DNA from: Oceanobacillus_B kapialis
Lineage (GTDB): Bacteria; Bacillota; Bacilli; Bacillales; Amphibacillaceae
DNA: 64,000 bases
Strand: one strand, 5' to 3'
NCBI RefSeq assembly: GCF_042685265.1
Contig: NZ_JBHUMX010000006.1
Made by a program: the position numbers and the translations under genes
Shown: positions 26,525 through 35,961 of the stretch, in pieces
Numbering within the stretch: the stretch's first letter is position 1
Layout: every line of letters starts with the position of its first letter
The notes under the pieces: model-generated
What the model was told of the DNA's origin: nothing
Databases searched by the model: none
The model's input: only the letters and a program-made list of their open reading frames with translations

Positions 26525-26680
26525 ATGATGGATACATTTTTGGATTTCATGATTGGTCCATTTCGGTCCGTTTCCAGCTTTTATTTTGAAAACCAATTGA
26601 TCTTTAACAGCCTTTTAATAGGAGCTGTACTTGTCAGAATTGCAACGAAAAGAAAGGGCAAAACAGCAGGACAAGAATGA
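26525..26680 (+). CDS. Small membrane protein in the gat-type operon
   Basis: A 51-residue product with one hydrophobic region (IFNSLLIGAVLVRIAT) and a basic tail KRKGKTAGQE. ATG 26525 is preceded by gaaggtga at good spacing; a second ATG follows immediately. It lies between the two dehydrogenase genes in the same direction, 15 bp before the second. I do not recognise a family. The ribosome binding site and operon position support it as a real gene. Confidence 0.6.
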   Translation: MMDTFLDFMIGPFRSVSSFYFENQLIFNSLLIGAVLVRIATKRKGKTAGQE

Positions 26681-26695
26681 TGAAAGGGTGAGAGG

Positions 26696-27748
26696 ATGCG
26701 ATCCCTTAAACTTTACGGGAAGCAGGATATTCGCTTCGAGGAAGCAGAAAAACCAGTAATCAAAGAAGCAGATGATGTCATTATAAAAGTAAAAGCAGTA
26801 GGGATTTGTGGATCCGATATTTCCCGCTTTAATAAGCTAGGACCCTATGTTGAAAGAATGATTTTCGGTCATGAGTTTTCCGGAGAGGTAGCGGAAGTAG
26901 GAGAAAATGTGACAAGCGTGAAGCCGGGAGATCGTGTAGCTGCATGTCCGACTTTTTACTGTGGCGAATGTGAGAGCTGTAAAAAGGGCGAGCTTGCACG
27001 ATGTGAAAAGCTTACTGTGATTGGCGCTAGACATCCTGGTGCCTATGCGGAGTTTGTAAAGCTGCCTGAGGAAAACGTAATCCCACTTCCAGATGAAGTC
27101 GATTTCGATAGTGCAGCATTAGTGGAGCCTTCCGCTGTCGTAGTACACGGCTTTTACCGCACGACCATAAGGCCAGGAGCAGAAGTTGCTGTCATGGGCT
27201 GTGGAAACATTGGTTTACTAGCTGTTCAATGGGCAAAAATCTTTGGCGCCAAAAAGGTCTATGCCATCGATATCGACCCTGAGAAGCTAAGCGTAGCACA
27301 GGAATTAGGCGCAGATGTGCTTATCAATCCATTGGAAAAACCAGCACACGAACAAATCCTCGAGCATACGAACGGCTTAGGAGTAGATCTTGCAGTCGAG
27401 TCAGCTGGCTCACCGATAACCTCCGCCCAAGTTTTTGCCTTGCCAAAAAAAGGCGGAGAAGTCGTATTTATGGGCATTCCATATGCTGACATCAACATCG
27501 AGCGCTTCTATTTTGAAAAGATTGTCCGTAACGAATTGAATGTTTATGGTTCATGGAATGCCATCTCATCTCCATTTCCGGGCAGGGAGTGGAGCACTAC
27601 GATTCATTATATGAAAACAGGACAATTACGTATCGAACCAATCATCAGCCATCGTCTTCATCTCTCAGAAGGCCCCGAAACCTTCGATCGCATCATTAAT
27701 CGCAAGGAATCATTCGGAAAAGTGCTCTTCTATCCAGAGCTAGGATAA
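26696..27748 (+). CDS. gatD: Galactitol-1-phosphate 5-dehydrogenase
   Basis: A 350-residue zinc dehydrogenase. Catalytic zinc: VGICGSDISRF and FGHEFSGEVAEVG. Structural zinc: FYCGECESCKKGELARC. NAD loop VMGCGNIGLLAVQ. The C-terminal SWNAISSPFPGREWSTT segment is a GatD hallmark. It converts galactitol-1-phosphate to tagatose-6-phosphate. GTG/ATG alternatives: ATG 26696 after gaaagggtgagagg is used. It is the last gene of the operon and is followed by a terminator. No tagatose-6-phosphate kinase or aldolase is in the window. Confidence 0.88.
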   Translation: MRSLKLYGKQDIRFEEAEKPVIKEADDVIIKVKAVGICGSDISRFNKLGPYVERMIFGHEFSGEVAEVGENVTSVKPGDRVAACPTFYCGECESCKKGELARCEKLTVIGARHPGAYAEFVKLPEENVIPLPDEVDFDSAALVEPSAVVVHGFYRTTIRPGAEVAVMGCGNIGLLAVQWAKIFGAKKVYAIDIDPEKLSVAQELGADVLINPLEKPAHEQILEHTNGLGVDLAVESAGSPITSAQVFALPKKGGEVVFMGIPYADINIERFYFEKIVRNELNVYGSWNAISSPFPGREWSTTIHYMKTGQLRIEPIISHRLHLSEGPETFDRIINRKESFGKVLFYPELG

Positions 27749-27768
27749 AACAATAGGGGAAAAATAAC

Positions 27769-27798
27769 AAAAACGCCTGGGGTGGGGCGTTTTTTTGT
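27769..27798 (+). terminator. Intrinsic terminator of the galactitol-type operon
   Basis: aaaaacgcc and ggcgttttt stem with a T run of seven; also A-rich upstream. Confidence 0.85.
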
Positions 27799-27858
27799 AT
27801 ACATAAAAAATGTCGTGGAAGAATAGGCAGCGATGATTGAATAGGGTGCTGAGTGGGG

Positions 27859-28545
27859 GCGTATGGTTGATGGGGAAGCGACCGTGGTCGATGGGAGAGC
27901 CCGCGTGGTCGATTGGGAAGCGCACCTGGTCGATAGGAGAGCTCGCGTGGTCGATAGGAGAGATCGTATGGTCGATTGAGAGTTGCTCGTGGTCGATAGG
28001 AGAGCCCGCGTGGTCGATTGGGAAGCGCACATGGTCGATGGGAGAGCCCGCGTGGTCGATTGAGAGCTGCTCGTGGTCGATAGGAGAGGGCGTGTGGTCG
28101 ATGGGAGAGCCCGCGTGGTCGATTGGGAAGCGCACATGGTCGATGGGAGAACCCGCGTGGTTGATTGAGAGTTGCTCGTGGTTGATGGGAGAACCCGCGT
28201 GGTCGATTAAGAGCTGCCCATGGTTGATAGGAGAGCCCGCATGGTCGATTGGGAAGCGCCCGTGGTCGATAGGAGAGCCCGCGTGGTCGATAGGAGAGAT
28301 CGTATGGTCGATTGAGAGTTGCTCGTGGTCGATAGGAGAACCCGCGTGGTCGATTGAGAGCTGCTCGTGGTCGATAGGAGAGCCCGCATGGTCGATTGGG
28401 AGTTGCTCGTGGTCGATAGGAGAGCCCGCATGGTCGATAGGGAAGCGCACCTGGTCGATAGGATGCCTCGTATGGTCGATTGAAAGCTGCCCATGCTCGA
28501 TAAAAGCGCCCCAAGTGGCGATTGAAAAACGCCCTTAGTGGATAG
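27859..28545 (-). repeat. 21-bp repeat array A4 (about 32 units, opposite orientation)
   Basis: Here the core reads TGGTCGATTG/TGGTCGATAG on the plus strand, i.e. the family core CWATCGACCA on the minus strand. Linkers such as ggagagcccgcg and gggaagcgcac are characteristic of this array. A junction at 27961 (agatcgtatggtcgattgag) recurs at 28297, 336 bases (16 units) later. It fills the space between gatD and mtlA. It is the only one of the seven arrays in this orientation. Confidence 0.93.
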
Positions 28546-28658
28546 AATCCCCGGCACAGTGGGTTAATCCCCCTTGCGCTCGCCCCCCAAGCCCCACCCA
28601 CAGCCCTCTCCTCAAATGATGTCAACAAGTCATTTGCCAAAGTTGCATTTAGATTTCG

Positions 28659-28687
28659 TTGTACGCCCCCTCAAGAAGACATAAAAT
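28659..28687 (+). promoter_or_regulatory. Candidate promoter of the mannitol operon
   Basis: TTGTAC (28659-28664) and TAAAAT (28682-28687) are 17 bp apart, 62 bp before mtlA. The MtlR binding site would be expected just upstream but cannot be identified by eye. Confidence 0.55.
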
Positions 28688-28748
28688 AGAAGTAAAGAAA
28701 TGTTTTTATTCATTTTTTCATTTATAAATTTTAGAGAGGGGTAACGAA

Positions 28749-30197
28749 ATGGCTGAAAAGAAAGGTTTTCGTGCGAAGGTTCAACGCTTTGGTAGTTATT
28801 TGAGCGGTATGATCATGCCGAATATCGGCGCATTTATTGCGTGGGGGATTATCACAGCCTTCTTTATACCGGACGGCTTTACGCCAAATGAAACACTTGG
28901 CGCATTAGTTGATCCAATGATTACGTATTTACTTCCACTATTGATTGGTTTTACTGGTGGACGAATGATTTATGACCTGCGTGGTGGGGTTGTTGGTGCA
29001 ACGGCCACAATGGGTGTTATCGTAGGAGCAGGGATTCCAATGTTCCTTGGTGCAATGGTAATGGGACCACTTTCTGGTTACATTATGAAAAAGTTTGACC
29101 AAGCATTTAAAGATAAAGTTAAATCAGGATTTGAGATGCTTTACAATAACTTCTCTTCTGGTATCATCGGAGCGCTTCTTGCAATTATAGCTGCACTTGG
29201 AATTGGTCCTGTCGTAGAAGTTTTAAATAATGGGCTTGCTTCAGGTGTTGAAGCGATTATTGGTGCAGGCTTACTTCCATTAGCAAGTATCATAATTGAA
29301 CCAGCCAAAGTACTATTTTTAAACAATGCCATTAACCATGGTATCTTAAGCCCAATTGGGATCGAACAAGCAACAGAAGCTGGAAAATCAATTCTTTTCT
29401 TATTGGAAGCAAACCCAGGACCAGGTCTTGGTATCCTGCTTGCCTTCACTTTCTTTGGAAAAGGTGCATCAAAAGCGTCAGCTCCTGGTGCAGCATTAAT
29501 TCAATTTGTTGGTGGGATTCACGAAATTTACTTCCCATACATTTTAATGAAGCCAGCACTTCTTCTTGCAGCGATCGCTGGGGGAATGAGTGGTGTGTTC
29601 ACACTGTCCTTGTTTGACGCCGGACTTCGTGCAGCAGCTTCCCCAGGAAGTATCATTGCTGTATACGCAATGGCGACTCCAGACAGTTATGTTGGTGTAA
29701 CACTTGGTGTAATTGTAGCAGCTGCAGTATCCTTCTTAATCGCAGCATTAATTTTGAGAACAAGTAAATCAGAGGAAAACCTTGCAGAAGCTACCGGTCA
29801 AATGGAAGCAATGAAAGGGAAGAAAAGCTCTGTAGCTGGTACACTTAACGCAGGCGAAACTGCTGAAGCAGATGCGCTTGATCAAACACCAGTTGATACA
29901 GCAGAAAAAGATGCAAAAGACGTGGATAAGGTTATATTTGCCTGTGATGCGGGGATGGGTTCTAGTGCAATGGGTGCTTCCTTATTGAAAAATAAATTTA
30001 AGAAAGCGGACATTGATATTTATGTCAACAACCATGCCATTAACGAAATTCCAGACGATGCGGATATTGTCATCACGCATAAAGACCTTACAGATCGTGC
30101 AAAAGCAAAAATTCCAACAGCCGAGCATATTTCTGTTGAGAACTTCTTAAACAGTCCAAAATATGATGAACTGGTGGAAAGATTAAAAAATCAGTAA
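28749..30197 (+). CDS. mtlA: PTS mannitol-specific EIICB component
   Basis: A 482-residue protein. EIIC membrane domain covers about 1-340 (FGSYLSGMIMPNIGAFIAWG, GGVVGATATMGVIVG, the GxxHEIYFPY stretch). A linker of about 45 residues leads to the EIIB domain with its phosphocysteine (C399) in VIFACDAGMGSSAMG. There is no EIIA domain; it is supplied by mtlF. It imports mannitol as mannitol-1-phosphate. ATG 28749 follows gagaggggta. It is the first gene of an mtlARFD operon. Confidence 0.95.
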   Translation: MAEKKGFRAKVQRFGSYLSGMIMPNIGAFIAWGIITAFFIPDGFTPNETLGALVDPMITYLLPLLIGFTGGRMIYDLRGGVVGATATMGVIVGAGIPMFLGAMVMGPLSGYIMKKFDQAFKDKVKSGFEMLYNNFSSGIIGALLAIIAALGIGPVVEVLNNGLASGVEAIIGAGLLPLASIIIEPAKVLFLNNAINHGILSPIGIEQATEAGKSILFLLEANPGPGLGILLAFTFFGKGASKASAPGAALIQFVGGIHEIYFPYILMKPALLLAAIAGGMSGVFTLSLFDAGLRAAASPGSIIAVYAMATPDSYVGVTLGVIVAAAVSFLIAALILRTSKSEENLAEATGQMEAMKGKKSSVAGTLNAGETAEADALDQTPVDTAEKDAKDVDKVIFACDAGMGSSAMGASLLKNKFKKADIDIYVNNHAINEIPDDADIVITHKDLTDRAKAKIPTAEHISVENFLNSPKYDELVERLKNQ

Positions 30198-30285
30198 ACT
30201 AACATGTAGGGCAGGGGCCATTCCTTGCCCTCTTATGCATTTTAAACGGAAATACACCACATTATAAATAGAGGAGGTGAATGGC

Positions 30286-32397
30286 TTGTATATCACAGCA
30301 CGAGTACGCCGCATGCTTCAAGTTTTACTTCAGGCATATGAAGAGATAACCGTGAAGGAAATCGCTACGACACTCGATGTTAGTGAGCGAACCATTCACC
30401 GAGATCTAAAAGAACTAGAAAGTGTCGCAAAGGAAAATGAGCTTACCTTAGTGAAACGTGCAGGTGTAGGGCTCAAGCTTGAGGGGAAAAAGGATGATAA
30501 AGAAAGCCTGACTAACAAGCTAAAGCAAACAGCAGAGGTCGATCTTTCTTCAGAAGAAAGGCAGGCAATTATACTCTCCATGCTGTTTGAGGCAGACGAG
30601 CCAATTAAACTGTATGCTTTAAGCAGTGAACTTCGTGTCACCACAGCCACCGTGAGAAATGACCTGGACCAGCTTGAAGCGGAATTGAAACATTACAATC
30701 TTGAGCTGATCCGAAAAAGAGGATCTGGTGTGCAAATCAAGGGGAAAGAAGCGAATAAGCGCGCTGCAATAAGTAATCTTATTTCCCAGTATGTGGAGCC
30801 TTATGATTTTATCAGCTTGATTAAACAAAATATCAAGAAAAAATCAGGCATCCAGACAGATAAGATTTCCAATCGATTATTGGGACTGGTCGACGCAGAT
30901 AAGCTGCAGGTCATTGAAGAAAGAGTGGAACAGGCAAGACATGAACTGCCGAATGACTTGGCTGACAGTGCGTACGTGGGGCTCGTTGTCCATCTTGCAT
31001 TAGCGATGGAGCGATTAAACCGAGGAGAGAAAATCCGCTTTGACCCAGCGTCATGGAAACAGCTTCAAGGAACAAGAGAGTTCAGCATTGCCAGAAACAT
31101 GTTGCTAGATTTAGAATCATCCTTACAAATGGAAATTCCTGAGGATGAAATTGGCTACATAACGATGCATTTATTAGGTGCCAAGCTTCGTGCCGATCAA
31201 AATTATCTCATCGAAGATACGAGTATGGACATTGCCTATAAAGCAAAAGCTCTTATTGACCATGTCGGGGAGCAATTGAATGTAAACCTAGCGGAAAATG
31301 CTGTGATGCTGAATGATCTGGTGGCACATTTAAAGCCAACCATGTATCGGCTGGAGCAGGAAATGAACATTAAAAATCCGCTGCTGAAAGAAATAATGGA
31401 TGACTATCGCGACCTTTTTGATATTGTTCGAGCTGGTGTTGTGGAAGTTTTTCCAGATATCGATTTTCCAGACGATGAAATCGGGTATTTAGTACTCCAT
31501 TTTGCTGCCATTCTCTTGCATGACGACACCAGAACAGATTTACACGCTCTTGTTATTTGCTCAAGCGGAATCGGGACGGCGAAAATGCTCGCTACAACCT
31601 TACAGCAGCGCATCCCTGAAATCAGATATGTTGATAATAAATCGATGTTTGATCTTCAGGAAATGCCAGTTGATGGGTATGACATTATTGTTTCGACCAT
31701 TCCGCTTGAGGGATTTGCCGGAGAGTATATCCTTGCTTCACCAATGCTGACAAAGCAAGAGGTTCATCGGATCAAGAAAGCTGTGCGCCAGAAGAAGTTA
31801 AAAGTGAACACAAAGCTTGAAAAAAAGACAGCAAGAGCTGCGGTGCCAACGCAATCATCGGGTGAAGATTTCGTAAAAAAACTCCGAGAAGTTGAGGTTT
31901 ATTCACGGGTCATGCTCCAAATTCTCGATCACTTTTCGATTAAAACAATAGCGGAGCAACAAACAACCAAAGAGACACTGGCCCTTATCTGTGCGGAGCT
32001 TGCGCGGAATGGCACACTATCTGATTCAGACAATGTTCTGCAAAAGCTAGTTAAACGTGAAGAACTGAGCGGTCTTGGTATACCTGGCACGACGCTAGGC
32101 CTATACCACACGAGAGCAGATGGGGTAAACAGGCCGAGTTTTACAGTATATCACCTTGAACATCCGGTTATCGTAAAGGGAATGGATGATCAAGATATGC
32201 AGATGCAGACGATTCTGCTCATGCTTGCACCAGAAGTCACGGAACAGGGAGCATTGGAGATTATGAGCCTACTGAGTGGCATGATTATCCAAGGCAGGGA
32301 GCGGATTCAGTTATTCGAATCCGGGGAGGAAGCAGCGATTAAGCAGCTTTTTATAGAAGAGTTTCAATCATTACTACAAGAAAAAAATTTAGTATAA
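30286..32397 (+). CDS. mtlR: Transcriptional activator of the mannitol operon
   Basis: A 703-residue PRD regulator. N-terminal HTH (LQAYEEITVKEIATTLDVS, ERTIHRDLKELE), second HTH region, two PRDs, EIIB domain (ALVICSSGIGTAKML, Cys near 425), and a C-terminal EIIA-like domain with His608 in GLYHTRADG. The domain order and sizes match MtlR of Bacillus, which is activated by HPr and inhibited by phosphorylation through MtlF and MtlA. I chose TTG 30286, eight bases after gaggagg; the GTG at 30277 overlaps that site. Confidence 0.92.
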   Translation: MYITARVRRMLQVLLQAYEEITVKEIATTLDVSERTIHRDLKELESVAKENELTLVKRAGVGLKLEGKKDDKESLTNKLKQTAEVDLSSEERQAIILSMLFEADEPIKLYALSSELRVTTATVRNDLDQLEAELKHYNLELIRKRGSGVQIKGKEANKRAAISNLISQYVEPYDFISLIKQNIKKKSGIQTDKISNRLLGLVDADKLQVIEERVEQARHELPNDLADSAYVGLVVHLALAMERLNRGEKIRFDPASWKQLQGTREFSIARNMLLDLESSLQMEIPEDEIGYITMHLLGAKLRADQNYLIEDTSMDIAYKAKALIDHVGEQLNVNLAENAVMLNDLVAHLKPTMYRLEQEMNIKNPLLKEIMDDYRDLFDIVRAGVVEVFPDIDFPDDEIGYLVLHFAAILLHDDTRTDLHALVICSSGIGTAKMLATTLQQRIPEIRYVDNKSMFDLQEMPVDGYDIIVSTIPLEGFAGEYILASPMLTKQEVHRIKKAVRQKKLKVNTKLEKKTARAAVPTQSSGEDFVKKLREVEVYSRVMLQILDHFSIKTIAEQQTTKETLALICAELARNGTLSDSDNVLQKLVKREELSGLGIPGTTLGLYHTRADGVNRPSFTVYHLEHPVIVKGMDDQDMQMQTILLMLAPEVTEQGALEIMSLLSGMIIQGRERIQLFESGEEAAIKQLFIEEFQSLLQEKNLV

Positions 32398-32412
32398 GGA
32401 GTGCATCAAGCT

Positions 32413-32850
32413 ATGGCAAAAGAAGTTTTAAGCAAGGACAATATTAAACGTAATGTATCAGTAAGCAGCAAAGAAGAGGCGATCCGTTTCACAGGTGGAA
32501 TTCTTGTTGATAACGGCTATGTGGAGCCATCTTACGTGGAGAAAATGCTAGAGCGTGAAGAACTAACCTCTACCTTCATGGGAAATAATGTAGCAATCCC
32601 TCACGGCACAGAGGATGCAAAAGGCATGGTAACAGAAACAGGTCTTTCTGTGGTAACTGTACCTGAAGGCATTGATTTTGGTGATGGTAACATCGTAAAA
32701 GTTCTAATTGGTATTGCTGGAAAAGGCGATGAGCATCTCGAAGTACTTTCTAAAATTGCCATCGTGCTTTCTGAAGAAGAAAACATCCAAACTATTCTTG
32801 ACGCTTCATCAGAGGATGACATTATCCGCCTTTTCAGTGAGGTGAACTAA
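32413..32850 (+). CDS. mtlF: PTS mannitol-specific EIIA component
   Basis: A 145-residue type 2 EIIA. The phosphohistidine is in GNNVAIPHGTEDAKG. It relays phosphate from HPr to the EIIB domain of MtlA and, by family precedent, to MtlR. ATG 32413 is preceded by aaggag about 11 bases earlier, overlapping the end of mtlR; the GTG at 32401 is too close to that site. It abuts mtlD with no spacer. Confidence 0.95.
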   Translation: MAKEVLSKDNIKRNVSVSSKEEAIRFTGGILVDNGYVEPSYVEKMLEREELTSTFMGNNVAIPHGTEDAKGMVTETGLSVVTVPEGIDFGDGNIVKVLIGIAGKGDEHLEVLSKIAIVLSEEENIQTILDASSEDDIIRLFSEVN

Positions 32851-34011
32851 ATGCAAGCCGTACATTTCGGAGCAGGGAATATCGGGCGCGGTTTTATCGG
32901 CGCCCTCCTTTATCAAGCAGACTATCACACGAAGTTTGTTGACGTGAATGATCGCGTGATTGAAGAGTTAAACAACAAACAGCAATATAATGTTATTTTA
33001 GCTGCAGAAAACAAAGAACAGCTGACAGTGAAAAATGTGTCTGGACTAAACAGCATGCAGAATCCTGAAGCTGTCGTATCAGCAATTGAAAAAGCCGATA
33101 TCGTCACAACAGCAGTTGGACCGAATGTCTTGCCAATTATCGCTGAGCTAATTGCTAAAGGATTACGTGCAAGATTGGCATCTAATCCAACAGCGCTGAA
33201 TGTCATCGCATGTGAAAACATGGTTGGCGGAAGCACGCTTTTAAAAGAAAAAGTGATGGATCATGTGCCAGCAGATGAGCAGGAAAAAATGGCGGCATTG
33301 TTCGGTTTCCCGGATGCAGCAGTTGACCGTATTGTACCAAACCAGGTGAACGAAGATCTGCTAGAAGTATCTGTAGAGCCCTATTACGAATGGGTAGTAG
33401 ATCGGTCCATGATCAGGGGGGAGGTTCCGGAAATTGATGGCATCACATTTGTTGAAGATCTAACTCCATACATTGAAAGAAAATTGTTCACCGTAAACAC
33501 GGGACATGCCGTACCAGCTTACATCGGCCATTACATGGGTTACAATACCATTAATGAAGCGATGCATGATGAAAAAGTGTTAGAAATTTTACGCGGCACA
33601 CTTAACGAGTCTGGAGAAGCATTGATTCAAACTTACGGTTTTGATAGAGGTGAACACCAAACATACATTAATAAAATTATCGGACGTTTCCAAAACCCAT
33701 ATATCTCCGATGAGGTTACGCGTGTAGGCCGTGGCCCAATTCGGAAGCTAGGTGCAAAAGACCGTCTCATCCGCCCAGCCAGCGTGTACTTAGAAACAAC
33801 AGGCAAAGAACCTGTCTTCCTGGCAAAAACAATCGCAGCAGCACTTTCTTACAAAAACGAGGAAGATGCTGAAGCAGTGGAATTGCAGGAAAAAGTAGCG
33901 CAGTTCGGGTATGAAAAAGCATTGCAGGATGTATCTGAATTGGAAACAGGTAGTGCTTTGGTCGAGAGTGTTGGGAAGCAGTTGAAAGAGATAGAACAGT
34001 TGAAAGGTTAA
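32851..34011 (+). CDS. mtlD: Mannitol-1-phosphate 5-dehydrogenase
   Basis: A 386-residue polyol-specific long-chain dehydrogenase. MQAVHFGAGNIGRGFIGALL is the NAD-binding start, and KLFTVNTGHAVPAYIGHYMG contains the catalytic-site stretch of this family. It oxidises mannitol-1-phosphate to fructose-6-phosphate. The start codon directly follows the mtlF stop, indicating translational coupling. It closes the operon and is followed by a strong terminator. Confidence 0.95.
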   Translation: MQAVHFGAGNIGRGFIGALLYQADYHTKFVDVNDRVIEELNNKQQYNVILAAENKEQLTVKNVSGLNSMQNPEAVVSAIEKADIVTTAVGPNVLPIIAELIAKGLRARLASNPTALNVIACENMVGGSTLLKEKVMDHVPADEQEKMAALFGFPDAAVDRIVPNQVNEDLLEVSVEPYYEWVVDRSMIRGEVPEIDGITFVEDLTPYIERKLFTVNTGHAVPAYIGHYMGYNTINEAMHDEKVLEILRGTLNESGEALIQTYGFDRGEHQTYINKIIGRFQNPYISDEVTRVGRGPIRKLGAKDRLIRPASVYLETTGKEPVFLAKTIAAALSYKNEEDAEAVELQEKVAQFGYEKALQDVSELETGSALVESVGKQLKEIEQLKG

Positions 34012-34026
34012 TTTTAGTGAATGAAG

Positions 34027-34053
34027 AGCTCCTCGTTGTGAGGAGCTTTTTTT
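34027..34053 (+). terminator. Intrinsic terminator of the mannitol operon
   Basis: Perfect stem agctcctc / gaggagct with a five-base loop and six to seven T. Confidence 0.9.
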
Positions 34054-34137
34054 GTGGTTTGGAAAATGGGGCTTTTTGAGAGCGTACTCTTTTGGAAAGA
34101 TTAATTAAAAAGTAGGCTTTGTGGTTGACTATGTTAG

Positions 34138-34853
34138 TTGTGCAATCAACCACGCGAGCTGCTGAATCAACCAAGCGAGATGTGCAATCAACCAAGAACG
34201 CAGTCCAATCAACCACGCGTGCTGTGCAATCAACCAAGAACGCAGTCCAATCAACCACGCGTGCTGTGCAATCAACCACGCGTGCTGTGCAATCAACCAA
34301 GAACGCAGTCCAATCAACCACGCGTGCTGTGCAATCAACCAAGAATGCAGTCCAATCAACCACGCGTGTTGCTGAATCAACCAAGAATGCAGTCCAATCA
34401 ACCACGCGTGTTGCTGAATCAACCAAGAACGCAGTCCAATCGACCCCGCGCGCTGTGCAATCAACCAAGAACGCAGTCCAATCAACCAAGCGAGTCGCGC
34501 CATCAACCATGAATACAGTCCAATCGACCAAGCGAGATGTGCAATCAACCAAGAATGCAGTCCAATCAACCACGCGTGTTGCTGAATCAACCAAGAACGC
34601 AGTCCAATCGACCCCGCGCGCTGTGCAATCAACCAAGAACGCAGTCCAATCAACCAAGCGAGTCGCGCCATCAACCATGAATACAGTCCAATCGACCAAG
34701 CGAGATGTGCAATCAACCAAGAATGCAGTCCAATCGACCCCGCGTGCTGCTGAATCAACCAGAATCGCAGTCCAATCAACCACACGAGCTACTCAATCAA
34801 CCAGAACCCCAGTCCAATCAACCACGCGAGTTACCCTATCACCCAAAACCCCA
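34138..34853 (+). repeat. 21-bp repeat array A5 (about 34 units)
   Basis: Core CAATCAACCA with an alternating 42-base higher-order pattern in which units with linker agaacgcagtc alternate with cgcgtgctgtg. Several cores are gaatcaacca. The junction ttgctgaatcaaccaagaac at 34411 recurs at 34579, exactly 168 bases (eight units) later. It lies between the 3' ends of mtlD (plus) and the LacI gene (minus). Confidence 0.95.
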
Positions 34854-34894
34854 CCCAAAAACAAAAAAGTCCCGCCCAATGGCAGAACTCTCAC

Positions 34895-35893
34895 TTACTC
34901 GTCACTCACATGCCTAACAGACTTTCGCTCCACAAGCTCTGTTGACAGCTTGTAATGATGATCGGTTTTTTCGCCACCTAACAGTTGGAATATCAGGTGT
35001 GCAGCAAGGGCGCCGACCTCGTATTTTGGCTGTTTGATAGTCGTTAGTGGTGGGGAGACATATTCGGATAACTGTATGTCATCATAGCCGATAATGGATA
35101 TATCATCAGGAACACTAATCTTATTTTCTTTAAATGCTTGCAATCCACCAACAGCCATTTCATCATTCGCATAGAAGATGGCTCGTGGAAGGTTGCGTTG
35201 GGCAATTAACAATTTAGTTGCGCGATAACCGCCTTCTCGGGTAAAATCACTGGCAATATCCCATTTGGATTGGTACGTAATTTTGTAATTTTCCAGTGCT
35301 TTGCGGTAACCCTTGTAGCGTTGGACGTTATCGTGGGATGCTGCAGGACCGCTGATGTAGGCGATTTGCTTATGACCATGGTTAATTAAATATTCTGTAG
35401 CATGGTAGCCGCCTTGTATATTATCTACCTCAACGTGATAGATGGATTCATTTTCCAAATAGCGATCGAGTACGACGAGGGGAGAACCATGCTGGGCGGC
35501 ATCCAATGTAATTGCATCGCTAATATTGTGAGCAAGGATGATTGCACCATCGACACGTTTTTCCGTTAGAAATTTTACCGCTGTTGATTGTACGCCACCA
35601 ATGGAACTACAAGCAATTAAGTCATAGCCATTTGCAGACGTTACATCCTGTACTCCTTGAATCAGATCCGAGTAAAAGGGACCAGAAAGATCGCTTAGAA
35701 GCAGCGCAATGGTATTGGTCTTTGTTCTTTTCAAATCAGAAGCAAAGCCGTTTTTCTTGTAGTTTAACGCTTTTGCCGCTTCTTCTACCTTTTTCTTCGT
35801 TGCCGCACTAATTCTAGGACTGTTATTTAAGGCATAGGAGACGGTCGAAATTGCGACTCCAGCACGTTTTGCTACATCTTTTATGGTTGCCAT
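34895..35893 (-). CDS. LacI-family regulator of the beta-1,2-glucan locus
   Basis: A 332-residue repressor. The N-terminal HTH is TIKDVAKRAGVAISTVSYAL, followed by a hinge and a periplasmic-binding-type sugar domain (IALLLSDLSGPFYSDLIQG, VVLDRYLEN, VGGLQAFKENKISVPDDI). ATG 35893 follows ggagg. It is the last gene of the minus-strand importer operon, downstream of the esterase. The paired GAAACGTTTC operators upstream of both the permease and binding-protein genes are its likely targets. Confidence 0.9.
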   Translation of the reverse strand: MATIKDVAKRAGVAISTVSYALNNSPRISAATKKKVEEAAKALNYKKNGFASDLKRTKTNTIALLLSDLSGPFYSDLIQGVQDVTSANGYDLIACSSIGGVQSTAVKFLTEKRVDGAIILAHNISDAITLDAAQHGSPLVVLDRYLENESIYHVEVDNIQGGYHATEYLINHGHKQIAYISGPAASHDNVQRYKGYRKALENYKITYQSKWDIASDFTREGGYRATKLLIAQRNLPRAIFYANDEMAVGGLQAFKENKISVPDDISIIGYDDIQLSEYVSPPLTTIKQPKYEVGALAAHLIFQLLGGEKTDHHYKLSTELVERKSVRHVSDE

Positions 35894-35961
35894 GTCATTT
35901 TCCTCCAACATTTCATTAATCCTATCGTACCATACTTTACACGTCAGGAATTACCTAAATC

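Noticed and set aside
30396..30650. Antisense frames inside mtlR and other large genes.
   Set aside because: They are shadows of strongly supported genes, without ribosome sites or family resemblance.
34138..34853. Array as a Rho-utilisation (C-rich) terminator region.
   Set aside because: The transcript from the plus strand is C-rich, but array A4 has the reverse orientation relative to its upstream operon and most operons already have intrinsic terminators before the arrays.
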